The translations under genes were made by a program, and so were the position numbers. Below the pieces are notes generated by a model. The model searched no databases. It saw only the letters and a program-made list of their open reading frames with translations, and had not been told where the DNA came from. Of a DNA stretch of 64,000 nucleotides, positions 31,185-38,696 are shown in pieces. Position 1 is the first letter of the stretch. Every line of letters starts with the position of its first letter. Source of the stretch: Nocardia sp. NBC_01327 (GTDB lineage Bacteria > Actinomycetota > Actinomycetes > Mycobacteriales > Mycobacteriaceae); NCBI RefSeq assembly GCF_035958815.1, contig NZ_CP108383.1, positions 62,001 to 126,000 on the forward strand, read 5' to 3'.

Positions 31185-32195
31185 TCAGGCCAGGGCGCGC
31201 AGGCGGGGGCCCAGGTCGCGCTTGAACAGGTCCAGGAAGCGGAGCTGGTCGTGGCCGGGGGCGTGGAAGACCAGGTGGTTGAGGCCGGCGTCCAGGTAGG
31301 GCTTGATCAGTTCCACGGCCTGGTCCGGATCGCTGGCCACGATCCAGCGCTTGGCGATCTGCTCGATCGGCAGTGCGTCGGCGGCGGCCTCCATCTCGAT
31401 CGGATCGGTGATGGAGTGCTTCTGCTCGGGCGTCAGGGACAGCGGCGCCCAGAAACGCGTATTCTCCAGCGCCAGTGCGGGATCGGTGTCGTAGGAGATC
31501 TTGATCTCGATCATGCGGTCGATATCCTCGACCGTGCGGCCGACCTTCGCGGCGCCCTCGGCGACGGCGGGCATGAGCTTCTCGGTGTACAGGTCCATGC
31601 CCTTGCCCGAGGTGCAGATGAAACCGTCACCGGCGCGGCCGGCGTAGCGGGCCACCAGCGGGCCGCCCGCGGCGATGTAGACCGGGATGCCGCCCTTGGG
31701 CACGTCGTAGATCGAGGCGCCGACGGTGCTGTAGTACTCGCCCTCGAAGTCGACGCGGTCACCCGTCCACAGGGCGCGCATGAGATCCACCGACTCGCGC
31801 AGGCGCGCGAAACGCTCCTTGAACTCCGGCCATTCGCCCTTGTAGCCGGTGGCGATCTCATTGAGCGCCTCACCGGAACCCACACCCAGCATGATGCGAT
31901 CCGGGTACAGGCAGCCCATGGTCGCGAACGCCTGCGCGATCACCGCCGGGTTGTAGCGGAAGGTCGGGGTGAGCACCGAGGTGCCGAGCTGAATGCGCTC
32001 GGTGCGCTCACCGGTCGCGGCCATCCACGCCAGCGAGAACGGGGCGTGCCCGCCATTGTGCCGCCAGGGCTGGAAATGATCGCTCACCGTGGCGCTGTCG
32101 AGGCCGTGCTCCTCGGCCGCCACCGCGATCTCCACCAGTTCCCGGGGGCCGAACTGCTCCGCCGACGCCTTGTATCCGAGCTTGAGATCCTTCAC
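31185..32195 (-). CDS. fgd: F420-dependent glucose-6-phosphate dehydrogenase
   Basis: 336 residues from the GTG at 32195, which has AGGAG 7 nt upstream; the length equals mycobacterial FGD1. Sequence begins [20 protein letters not shown] and contains [12 protein letters not shown] (active-site region with His), [46 protein letters not shown] and [13 protein letters not shown]. The enzyme oxidises glucose 6-phosphate to 6-phosphogluconolactone while reducing cofactor F420, so the organism makes F420. Divergent from the HAD phosphatase gene across a 170-bp gap. Confidence 0.96.
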   Translation of the reverse strand: MKDLKLGYKASAEQFGPRELVEIAVAAEEHGLDSATVSDHFQPWRHNGGHAPFSLAWMAATGERTERIQLGTSVLTPTFRYNPAVIAQAFATMGCLYPDRIMLGVGSGEALNEIATGYKGEWPEFKERFARLRESVDLMRALWTGDRVDFEGEYYSTVGASIYDVPKGGIPVYIAAGGPLVARYAGRAGDGFICTSGKGMDLYTEKLMPAVAEGAAKVGRTVEDIDRMIEIKISYDTDPALALENTRFWAPLSLTPEQKHSITDPIEMEAAADALPIEQIAKRWIVASDPDQAVELIKPYLDAGLNHLVFHAPGHDQLRFLDLFKRDLGPRLRALA

Positions 32196-32353
32196 CGCGC
32201 CACTCCTGTCGCCTTGCTGCGCTTGGTTCGTGCGGGATCGAACTCCCACACCGCCGCCCGGAGCGCGGGTCATGCGCCCGGCGAACGGCCTACTTCGCAC
32301 CCTAGTCAGCGATGTGTCGGGGGTCGCACTCGCCACCCGCGCCCGCGATAGCG

Positions 32354-32359
32354 GACAAT
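32354..32359 (+). promoter_or_regulatory. Candidate -10 box of the HAD phosphatase gene
   Basis: GACAAT lies 6 nt before the GTG at 32366, again without a Shine-Dalgarno site. Confidence 0.35.
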
Positions 32360-32365
32360 TGACCC

Positions 32366-33166
32366 GTGACCTCAAACGACGAACCGATTCTGTCCTATCT
32401 GACCGACATGGACGGCGTTCTCGTGCACGAGAACCACATGGTGCCCGGCGCCGACCAGTTCCTCGCCGAACTGCGTGACAATGAGATCCCGTTCCTGGTG
32501 CTCACCAATAACTCCATCTACACCGCGCGGGATCTGCAGGCCCGGCTGCAGCACACCGGTCTCGACATTCCGATCGAATCCATCTGGACCTCGGCGCTCG
32601 CCACCGCGACCTTCCTGCGCGATCAGCGGCCGAACGGAACCGCCTATGTCGTAGGCGAATCCGGCCTCACCACCGCGCTGCACGAAATCGGCTACGTGCT
32701 CACCGACAGCGAGCCGGACTACGTGGTGCTGGGCGAGACGCGCACCTACTCGTTCGAGGCCATCACCACCGCCATCCGGCTGATCTCGGCGGGCGCGCGC
32801 TTCATCGCCACCAATCCCGACGCCACCGGCCCGTCCCGCGAGGGCATTCTGCCCGCCACCGGTTCGGTCGCCGCACTCATCACCCGCGCCACCGGCAAAG
32901 AGCCCTACTACGTGGGCAAGCCCAACCCGCTCATGATGCGCTCGGCGCTGCGCCGCATCGACGCGCACTCGCAGTCCACCGTCATGATCGGCGACCGCAT
33001 GGACACCGATGTGATCTCCGGGCTGGAAGCGGGCCTGCGCACCATCCTGGTCACGACCGGCATCTCCACCCACTCCACCGTCGAGCAGTACCCCTACCGC
33101 CCGACCGCCATCCTGCACTCGGTCGCCGACCTGGTCGGCAAGACCAAGGACCCCTTCGCCCCCTGA
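32366..33166 (+). CDS. HAD-IIA family phosphatase (NagD-like)
   Basis: 266 residues. HAD motif I is [13 protein letters not shown] (nucleophile Asp and acid/base Asp), motif [15 protein letters not shown], motif III around GKPNPLMM and motif [12 protein letters not shown]. The class IIA cap lies between motifs II and III. NagD-like enzymes dephosphorylate small sugar or nucleotide phosphates; the substrate cannot be named. GTG start at 32366. Convergent with the MarR gene, with a palindromic repeat in the gap. Confidence 0.9.
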   Translation: MTSNDEPILSYLTDMDGVLVHENHMVPGADQFLAELRDNEIPFLVLTNNSIYTARDLQARLQHTGLDIPIESIWTSALATATFLRDQRPNGTAYVVGESGLTTALHEIGYVLTDSEPDYVVLGETRTYSFEAITTAIRLISAGARFIATNPDATGPSREGILPATGSVAALITRATGKEPYYVGKPNPLMMRSALRRIDAHSQSTVMIGDRMDTDVISGLEAGLRTILVTTGISTHSTVEQYPYRPTAILHSVADLVGKTKDPFAP

Positions 33167-33212
33167 CAGCCCTCGTCACCCGGCGCACACCCACGTCATC
33201 CCCAGCGCACAC

Positions 33213-33293
33213 CCTCGTCATCCCGGCGCGCCTTTGGCCGGGATCCACAGCGGCCGTATAGATCCCGGCCAAAAGCATGCCGGGATGACGAGG
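33213..33293. repeat. Dispersed palindromic repeat, copy 3 (best preserved)
   Basis: Two 33-bp inverted arms (33213-33245 and 33261-33293) match at 30 of 33 positions and are separated by 15 bp. Each arm can itself fold, since ATCCCGGC and GGCCGGGAT flank a short A/T-richer centre. Located between convergent genes, so it may also end transcription. Related copies at 2038, 17743 and 39578. Confidence 0.8.
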
Positions 33294-33334
33294 GTCCGCC
33301 CCCCGCAGCCCTACCGGGTCGGTCGGGCCGGCGC

Positions 33335-33778
33335 TCAGTCGGTTTCGAAGGAGTCGAGCGCGGCTGACAAGGTCGTGAGCGATTCGACGATCCGGGTGAA
33401 CTGTTCGACGCCGAGCTGGGCGGTGAGGCGGGCGGCCAGCTTGGCGTGCTGCGGGCCGATGCGGCGCACCGCCTCGTGACCGGCCTCGGTGATCGCGACC
33501 AGTTTGGCGCGGCGGTGTGCGGGGTTGGTGCGGTATTCGGCAAAACCCTTGTCCACCAGTAGATCCGCTATGCGCTGGACGCTCTGGCGGGTGATACCCA
33601 TTTCGCGGGCGATGCCCGCCACCGGCAGCGGCTCGTGCAGTACCGCGCCCAGGACCTGCCACCAGGCGGCGGTGATATCGGCCGGACGCGCCAATTCCTC
33701 TGCGATGGCGAGGAATTGGCCGTTGAGCTTGAACGAGGTGATGGCGGCGGTACTGAACAGCTCCTGCTCGGGATTCAT
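33335..33778 (-). CDS. MarR family transcriptional regulator
   Basis: 147 residues from the ATG at 33778, with an AGGAGG site 4-9 nt upstream. The winged-helix is clear: PLPVAGIAREMGITRQSVQRIADLLVDKG followed by the wing YRTNPAHRRAKLVAITEAG. It is transcribed after the DJ-1/PfpI gene (46-bp gap) and is the likely repressor acting on the double palindrome at 34469-34504, forming an autoregulated pair (inference). Ligand unknown; such pairs often answer to oxidative or aldehyde stress. Confidence 0.9.
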   Translation of the reverse strand: MNPEQELFSTAAITSFKLNGQFLAIAEELARPADITAAWWQVLGAVLHEPLPVAGIAREMGITRQSVQRIADLLVDKGFAEYRTNPAHRRAKLVAITEAGHEAVRRIGPQHAKLAARLTAQLGVEQFTRIVESLTTLSAALDSFETD

Positions 33779-33824
33779 CCCGCCTCCTGTCCGCCCGGGG
33801 CGGGCGCTGCCGGGGAATTCTCCC

Positions 33825-34466
33825 TCATCGTGCCGCCGGATCGGTTGCCCGGCTCTGCTCGTACTCGGCGAGCGCGAAGAAAGCCGCCGGCTCATTGTGC
33901 GCGTAGAGGCGGTACCAGGCGTCGAGGACGTGGGGTTCGAAGATGTCCAGGCGTTCGAAGATCGCCCGGGCGAAGTCCACCGGTGTAGTACCGCTGGCGG
34001 TGACCAGATCACCGGCGAGCACCGCGGGCTCATGGACGAAGTTGTCGCCGCCCGAATATCCGCTCATGGCAAGGTATTCGGCCGCATTGCTGGTGTGCGG
34101 GCGGTCGTCCAGCAGTCCGGCGGTCGCCAGGCCGAAGGTCGCGCCGCAGATGGCGGCGACCGGAACGCCGGCCGCGAGGAAATCGCTCGCCTTATCGGCG
34201 AAAGCCTTCAGTTCGCCCGCCTCCCAGGTCGCCGACCCGGGCAGGATCAGCATGGCGCTGTCGGCCGGGTCGAGTTCGTCCAGCGCGATATCGGGAGTCA
34301 CCCGCAGACCGCCCATCGAGACGACGGGCTCCGTGGTGAGGCCGACCGTCCGGATCTGCCAGGCGCCCTGCTCGCGGTGCCACAGCGGGCGATGGATATG
34401 CGCGGTGGTGTGCCCGGCTTCCCAGTCGGAGAAGGTGTCGTAGACGGCGAGGTGCACTGTTTTCAT
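33825..34466 (-). CDS. DJ-1/PfpI family protein
   Basis: 213 residues from the second of two adjacent ATGs; the first (34469) lies in the operator and would add one Met. Class I glutamine-amidotransferase-like fold with the nucleophilic elbow VAAICGATFGLA (Cys) and upstream LILPGSATWE. DJ-1/PfpI proteins include chaperone, glyoxalase and amidase members; the exact activity is open. It precedes marR in one unit. Its -10 candidate GATGCT (34473-34478) lies inside the operator, 6 nt from the ATG. Confidence 0.85.
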   Translation of the reverse strand: MKTVHLAVYDTFSDWEAGHTTAHIHRPLWHREQGAWQIRTVGLTTEPVVSMGGLRVTPDIALDELDPADSAMLILPGSATWEAGELKAFADKASDFLAAGVPVAAICGATFGLATAGLLDDRPHTSNAAEYLAMSGYSGGDNFVHEPAVLAGDLVTASGTTPVDFARAIFERLDIFEPHVLDAWYRLYAHNEPAAFFALAEYEQSRATDPAAR

Positions 34467-34468
34467 CA

Positions 34469-34504
34469 TGACAGCATCCTGTCATGTTTGACAGGATGCT
34501 GTCA
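34469..34504. promoter_or_regulatory. Double palindromic operator of the PfpI-MarR unit
   Basis: Two 16-bp arms, 34469-34484 and 34489-34504, are perfect inverted copies separated by TGTT. Each arm is itself a palindrome of the form TGACAG-N4-CTGTCA, giving two operator-like sites in 36 bp. They cover the first ATG and the candidate -10 of the PfpI gene and end 7 bp from the metZ stop, so the hairpin could also end metZ transcription (no T-run follows). Confidence 0.7.
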
Positions 34505-34511
34505 ACGAAGA

Positions 34512-35726
34512 TCAGCTCAGCGCGTTGCCCAGATCGTTCAGCAGATCCTCGACATCCTCGAGACCGATGGAGATGCGGACGACGCCATCCGTAATGCCGA
34601 TGGCCGCACGGCCTTCCGGCCCCATCGCCCGATGGGTGGTGGTGGCGGGATGGGTGATCAGCGTCTTCGAATCGCCCAGATTATTGGAGATGTCGATGAT
34701 GCGCAGACCGTTGAGCACCTCGAACGCCCGCTTCTTGGCGTCCTCCGGCAGCGCCTTCAACTCGAAGGTCACCACCGTGCCGCCGCCGGACATCTGCTTC
34801 CTGGCCAGCTCGTACTGCGGATGCGACGGCAGGAACGGGTACTTCACCCACGACACCGCCGGGTGCTGCTCCAGGAATTCGGCGATCCGCAGCGCGGACT
34901 CCGTGGACTGGCGCACCCGCAGCGGCATGGTCTCCAGACCCTTGAGCAGCGTCCAGGCATTGAACGGGCTCAGCGCCGGACCGGTATGGCGCATCAGGTT
35001 TTTCACCGGGCCGTCGATGTAGTCGTGCGAACCGAGAATCGCGCCGCCGAGCACCCGGCCCTGGCCGTCGATGTGCTTGGTGCCGGAGTAGACCAACACA
35101 TCGGCGCCGAGATCGAAGCCCTTCTGCAGCAGCGGAGTGGCAAAGACGTTGTCCAGCACCACCTGTGCACCCGCGGCATGTGCGAGATCGCAGACCGCGC
35201 GCACATCCACCAGCGTCTGCATGGGGTTGGACGGGGTCTCGAAGAACACGGCCTGGGTCGGCACCGACAGCGCCTCTTCCCACTGCGCCAGATCCTCGCC
35301 GTCGACGAAGACGGTCTCCACGCCCCAGCGCGGCAGGATCTCATTGGCCACCACGAAGCAGGAGCCGAACAGGCTGCGCGCGGCGACCAGTCGGTCACCC
35401 GCGCCGAGCAGCGCACCCAGTGCGGTGAAGACCGCGGACATGCCGCTGGCGGTGGCGAAACACGCTTCGGCGCCGTCGAGCAGGCGCAGGCGCTCCTCGA
35501 ACATGGCGACCGTCGGATTGCCGTAGCGCGAGTAGACGAAATGCTTGATATCGCCGGTGAAGGACGCCTCGGCGGCCTCGGCGCTCTCGTAGACGAAGCC
35601 CGAGGACAGGTACAGCGCCTCCGACGTCTCCTCGAAACCGGAGCGGCGCAGGCCACCTCGCACACCGAGCGTGGCCGGGCCGACGCCCTCGGGCAGCGGT
35701 CGCTCGAACGATCCACCGGTGATCAT
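34512..35726 (-). CDS. metZ: O-succinylhomoserine sulfhydrylase
   Basis: 404 residues from the ATG at 35726, whose codon overlaps the rhodanese stop by 4 bp (ATGA). PLP-dependent Cys/Met-metabolism fold: VYSRYGNPTVAMFEERL, FATASGMSAVF, VVLDNVFATPLLQKG and the PLP lysine in VYSGTKHIDGQGR. It makes homocysteine from O-succinylhomoserine and sulfide in methionine synthesis. The operon is headed by a SAM-IV riboswitch, so SAM represses it. The preceding rhodanese may supply or traffic sulfur. Confidence 0.95.
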   Translation of the reverse strand: MITGGSFERPLPEGVGPATLGVRGGLRRSGFEETSEALYLSSGFVYESAEAAEASFTGDIKHFVYSRYGNPTVAMFEERLRLLDGAEACFATASGMSAVFTALGALLGAGDRLVAARSLFGSCFVVANEILPRWGVETVFVDGEDLAQWEEALSVPTQAVFFETPSNPMQTLVDVRAVCDLAHAAGAQVVLDNVFATPLLQKGFDLGADVLVYSGTKHIDGQGRVLGGAILGSHDYIDGPVKNLMRHTGPALSPFNAWTLLKGLETMPLRVRQSTESALRIAEFLEQHPAVSWVKYPFLPSHPQYELARKQMSGGGTVVTFELKALPEDAKKRAFEVLNGLRIIDISNNLGDSKTLITHPATTTHRAMGPEGRAAIGITDGVVRISIGLEDVEDLLNDLGNALS

Positions 35727-36145
35727 GACTGCCTCCACGGAAGTCCGTCGGCGCGCCAGCCCTCGCTGCCGCGGTGTCCCTGCGCGTCGAGCGCGCCTTC
35801 GAAACCCTCGAGGACATTGAAGGCCGGTGCGAGCCCGATGCCCGTCGCCGCCGTCGCCGCACCGATGGAGCGCTGGCCGGAGCGACAGATGAAGATCACC
35901 GGCGCCTCCGAATCCGGCTCACGATCGGCGAGCGCCTGCTTCAGCTGGTCCACGAACCGGGCATTGCGCGTGCCGGTGGCGTCGACCCATTCGATCAGCG
36001 CGGTCGGCCGCCCGATGCCACTGGTATCGGGGACTCCGACAAAGCGCCACTCGGCTTCGGTGCGCACGTCCACCAGCACCGCATTCGGATTGTCCCGCAA
36101 CAGTTCCCACGCCTGCTTCGGCGTCAGGTCACCCGCGTAACTCAT
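35723..36145 (-). CDS. Rhodanese-like sulfurtransferase of the metZ operon
   Basis: 140 residues, one rhodanese domain: PNAVLVDVRTEAEWRFVGVP at the N-terminal half and the active-site loop FICRSGQRS with catalytic Cys. Same size and place as mycobacterial Rv0390 (memory). AGGAGG lies 6 nt before the ATG, and the riboswitch ends 15 nt before the ATG, so SAM binding could hide or free this site. Likely role: persulfide handling for MetZ (inference). Confidence 0.93.
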   Translation of the reverse strand: MSYAGDLTPKQAWELLRDNPNAVLVDVRTEAEWRFVGVPDTSGIGRPTALIEWVDATGTRNARFVDQLKQALADREPDSEAPVIFICRSGQRSIGAATAATGIGLAPAFNVLEGFEGALDAQGHRGSEGWRADGLPWRQS

Positions 36146-36160
36146 ATCGACCTCCTGTGA

Positions 36161-36275
36161 ATCCGCACTTGCCGCACCGTTGCCCGATGCGCGGCCAGGT
36201 CGTCACCCGGAGCACCCCGCCGCGGAGGAGGGTTGCCGATCAGCCAGCCGGGGCTTCGCGCTGATACTCATGACC
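36161..36275 (-). promoter_or_regulatory. SAM-IV riboswitch
   Basis: Read on the minus strand from 36275 the region begins GGTCATGAGTATCAGCG, continues with AGCCCCGGCT, a CGGCAACCCTCC core and GGTGCTCCGGGTGACGACC, and ends GCGGCAAGTGCGGAT. These blocks and their order agree with the M. tuberculosis SAM-IV aptamer upstream of Rv0390-metZ as I remember it. The length, about 115 nt, also agrees. Its 3' end lies 15 nt from the rhodanese ATG, suggesting translational control by S-adenosylmethionine. Confidence 0.93.
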
Positions 36276-36306
36276 TGGGTTGAGATTGCCGAAAATCATG
36301 CCCCAC

Positions 36307-36312
36307 TGTCAA
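36307..36312 (-). promoter_or_regulatory. Candidate -35 box of the riboswitch transcript
   Basis: A perfect TTGACA on the minus strand lies 32 bp upstream of the riboswitch 5' end, the right distance for a promoter starting near the aptamer. The -10 is poor (CAATCT or GCAATC). Confidence 0.45.
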
Positions 36313-36347
36313 ACCCTGTTTAATTTGCCTCCGCTCCGCTCCGGCGG

Positions 36348-36437
36348 GTTCGCGGCCCTGTTACCTGGGTCTTCCCTCCTCCGCTCCTCCGCTTCGCTCC
36401 CCCACTCCGTCAGTCCAGACCCAGGCGGGCCGCGAAC
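36348..36437. repeat. Imperfect inverted repeat enclosing a purine/pyrimidine-skewed tract
   Basis: Arms 36348-36372 and 36417-36437 share GTTCGCGGCCC and CCTGGGTCT in inverted orientation. The 44-bp centre is almost pure C/T on the plus strand with repeated CTCCGCT units; 36330-36345 is similar. It lies 18 bp past the stop codon of the membrane-anchored gene and could be its terminator. Confidence 0.55.
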
Positions 36438-36455
36438 TTGGGGCTGGTGAGGACC

Positions 36456-36890
36456 TCAGGAATTGCAGACCAGCCAGGTCGTATCTGCGCGGGTGAAGTT
36501 CCAGGTGGCGGTCGTATCGTGGCTGTCGGCGCGGAAGGTGACCGCGGCGGTCGCATGATCACCGTCGATTTTCGAGTCGGCGAGCCCGACGATGTCGAGT
36601 TTCGGGCCGCCCTCGACCGCGGTTTTCAGCGGCGAGCGGTTGTCGTCGAAGCCCTTGCAGACCACGGCCGGATCGAGTGCGCCACCGTCACTGCGGGATT
36701 GGATGAAATTGCGGGCGGCGACGGCCAGCTGACCGGAATCTGTGAGATTCTTCTCAGCCGGCGACATCAGGGTGGCGATCACGATCCCGATAACCACCAG
36801 CACCAGGATGCCGGCCGCCAGCAGGAACGGCAGCATGCTCCTGGCCTCGTCCTGATCGATCGGAACCGCCTGGTCATCGACGTCGCTCAT
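36456..36890 (-). CDS. Single-pass membrane-anchored protein of unknown function
   Basis: 144 residues from the ATG at 36890 (MSDVDDQAVPIDQDEA). One membrane segment at about residues 20-41 (LPFLLAAGILVLVVIGIVIA) with a short acidic cytoplasmic N-terminus. The outer domain of about 100 residues has a Cys early (VVCKGFDD) and a final WLVCNS, probably a disulfide. The end of the domain (KIDGDHATAAVTF ... TTWLVC) resembles the outer domain of the giant protein at 55057-58029 (KITGDSAIAQATV ... DGWKVC), so the two may share an NTF2-like fold. No name can be given. Confidence 0.75.
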   Translation of the reverse strand: MSDVDDQAVPIDQDEARSMLPFLLAAGILVLVVIGIVIATLMSPAEKNLTDSGQLAVAARNFIQSRSDGGALDPAVVCKGFDDNRSPLKTAVEGGPKLDIVGLADSKIDGDHATAAVTFRADSHDTTATWNFTRADTTWLVCNS

Positions 36891-37102
36891 GGGTAGATCA
36901 TGCCCGTAGCGCCGGAGCGCACGGTCCGCCGCACCGGTCAGCGAGCGGGATGGGCATTCGTACAGTTCACCGCACCGCCGCGGGCGGGGGGTTCCTTCCA
37001 CCGATAGAATCAGCACAATTTCCCTGAACGAGCGGGAATAGCGGTACCAGGCAGCAACGCTGCAGCTTCGGGGATCCAACGGAGGCACCCGGGGCGAGGG
37101 CG

Positions 37103-37122
37103 TCAACTTAGCCTAAGCTAAG
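37103..37122. promoter_or_regulatory. Candidate iron box (IdeR/DtxR site) upstream of fprA
   Basis: The 19-mer 37103-37121 agrees at 15 of 19 positions with the mycobacterial iron-box consensus as I recall it. Its core CTTAGC-CTAA-GCTAAG (37107-37122) is a perfect inverted repeat. It lies 56-75 bp upstream of the chosen fprA start. Confidence 0.5.
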
Positions 37123-37177
37123 AGCGACGGCTGAGACTTGACGACAAGATAGTTCCAACCAAAGGGTGCGCGTAAGA

Positions 37178-38620
37178 ATGACCGAACAGAGTGCAGCAAC
37201 CGATACGCAGTCCGGGACGGTGTCCGACTCGCACCACGGTGCGGTGACCCGCCCGCTCCGCATTGCGATCGTGGGCGCCGGTCCGGCCGGAATCTACGCC
37301 GCCGACGCGTTGATGAAGTCCGACGCCGATGTGAGCATCGACCTCTACGAGCGGATGCCCGCACCGTTCGGTCTGATCCGCTACGGCGTCGCCCCCGATC
37401 ACCCGCGCATCAAGGGCATCATCACCGCCCTGCACAAGGTGCTCGACAAGGAGCAGGTCCGCCTGCTCGGCAATATCGACTACGGCGTCGACATCACCCT
37501 CGAAGACCTGCAGCGCTTCTACGACGCGGTCATCTTCTCCACCGGCGCGAACGCCGACCGCGCACTCGAGGTCCCGGGCATCGAGCTCGAAGGCAGCTTC
37601 GGCGCCGCCGACTTCGTCTCCTGGTACGACGGGCACCCGGACGTGCCGCGCAGCTGGCCGCTGGACGCCGAGAAGGTCGCGGTCCTGGGCGTCGGCAATG
37701 TGGCCCTGGATGTGGCCCGTGTGCTCGCCAAGACCGGCGACGAACTACTCCCCACCGAGATCCCGCCGAACGTGTACGCGGGCCTGAAGGAGAACAAGGC
37801 GCTCGAGGTGCACGTCTTCGGACGCCGCGGCCCCGCGCAGGCCAAGTTCACCCCGCTCGAGCTACGCGAGCTGGACCACTCCCCGACCATCGAGGTCATC
37901 GTCGACCCCGAGGACATCGACTACGACGAGGGTTCAGAGGCTGCACGCCGGCACTCGAAGCAGGTCGACATGATCTGCAACACCCTCGAGCAGTGGGCCA
38001 TTCGCGATGTGGGCGACCGCCCGCACAAGCTGTTCCTGCACTTCTTCGAGAGCCCCGCCGAGATCCTCGGTGACGCCGACGGCAAGGTCGTCGGCCTGCG
38101 CACCGAGCGCACCGCGCTCGACGGCACCGGAAACGTCAAGGGCTCCGGCACTTTCAAGGACTTCGACGTACAGGCCGTGTACCGCGCGGTCGGCTACCTG
38201 TCGCAGAACATCCCGGCCCTGCCGTTCGACGACCAGGCCGGCACCGTGCCCAATGAGGCCGGGCGCGTCCTGCTCGACGAGGACGCCGACGGCGCGGCGC
38301 GCTTCATGCCGCAGACCTACGTCACCGGCTGGATCAAGCGCGGCCCGGTCGGCCTCATCGGCCACACCAAGGGCGATGCGAACGAGACCATCGCCTGCCT
38401 GCTCGACGACGCCGCCGGTTTCACCCCGGCTGCCGAGCCGGAGCTGGACGCGGTGACCTCGTTCCTGGAGAGCAAGGGCGTCCCCTTCACCACCTGGGCC
38501 GGCTGGTACCGCCTGGACGCGCACGAGCGCGCCCTGGGCGAGCCGGAAGGCCGCGAGCGGGTGAAGGTCGTCGAGCGCGAGGACATGATTCGCGCGAGCG
38601 AGCCGGACAAGGTTTCCTGA
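37178..38620 (+). CDS. fprA: NADPH-ferredoxin reductase FprA (adrenodoxin reductase type)
   Basis: 480 residues from the ATG at 37178; a GTG at 37166 would add four. FAD Rossmann motif IAIVGAGPAGIYAADAL, the family block RMPAPFGLIRYGVAPDHP, NADP-binding VLGVGNVALDVARVL and the C-terminal VTGWIKRGPVGLIGH. It transfers electrons from NADPH to ferredoxin or P450 partners. The first 30 residues (TEQSAATDTQSG) are a non-conserved tail. The palindromic iron box upstream suggests control by an IdeR-type repressor. Confidence 0.94.
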   Translation: MTEQSAATDTQSGTVSDSHHGAVTRPLRIAIVGAGPAGIYAADALMKSDADVSIDLYERMPAPFGLIRYGVAPDHPRIKGIITALHKVLDKEQVRLLGNIDYGVDITLEDLQRFYDAVIFSTGANADRALEVPGIELEGSFGAADFVSWYDGHPDVPRSWPLDAEKVAVLGVGNVALDVARVLAKTGDELLPTEIPPNVYAGLKENKALEVHVFGRRGPAQAKFTPLELRELDHSPTIEVIVDPEDIDYDEGSEAARRHSKQVDMICNTLEQWAIRDVGDRPHKLFLHFFESPAEILGDADGKVVGLRTERTALDGTGNVKGSGTFKDFDVQAVYRAVGYLSQNIPALPFDDQAGTVPNEAGRVLLDEDADGAARFMPQTYVTGWIKRGPVGLIGHTKGDANETIACLLDDAAGFTPAAEPELDAVTSFLESKGVPFTTWAGWYRLDAHERALGEPEGRERVKVVEREDMIRASEPDKVS

Positions 38621-38684
38621 TAGCTCTGACCTGGCTGAATCCGGCAGGTGGACAAGGTCTTCCGCACTTGTCACCGTTCTGAGG

Positions 38685-38690
38685 CATGCT
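38685..38690 (+). promoter_or_regulatory. Candidate -10 box of the amidohydrolase gene
   Basis: CATGCT lies 6 nt before the GTG at 38697; no Shine-Dalgarno site fits. Confidence 0.3.
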
Positions 38691-38696
38691 GATCAC

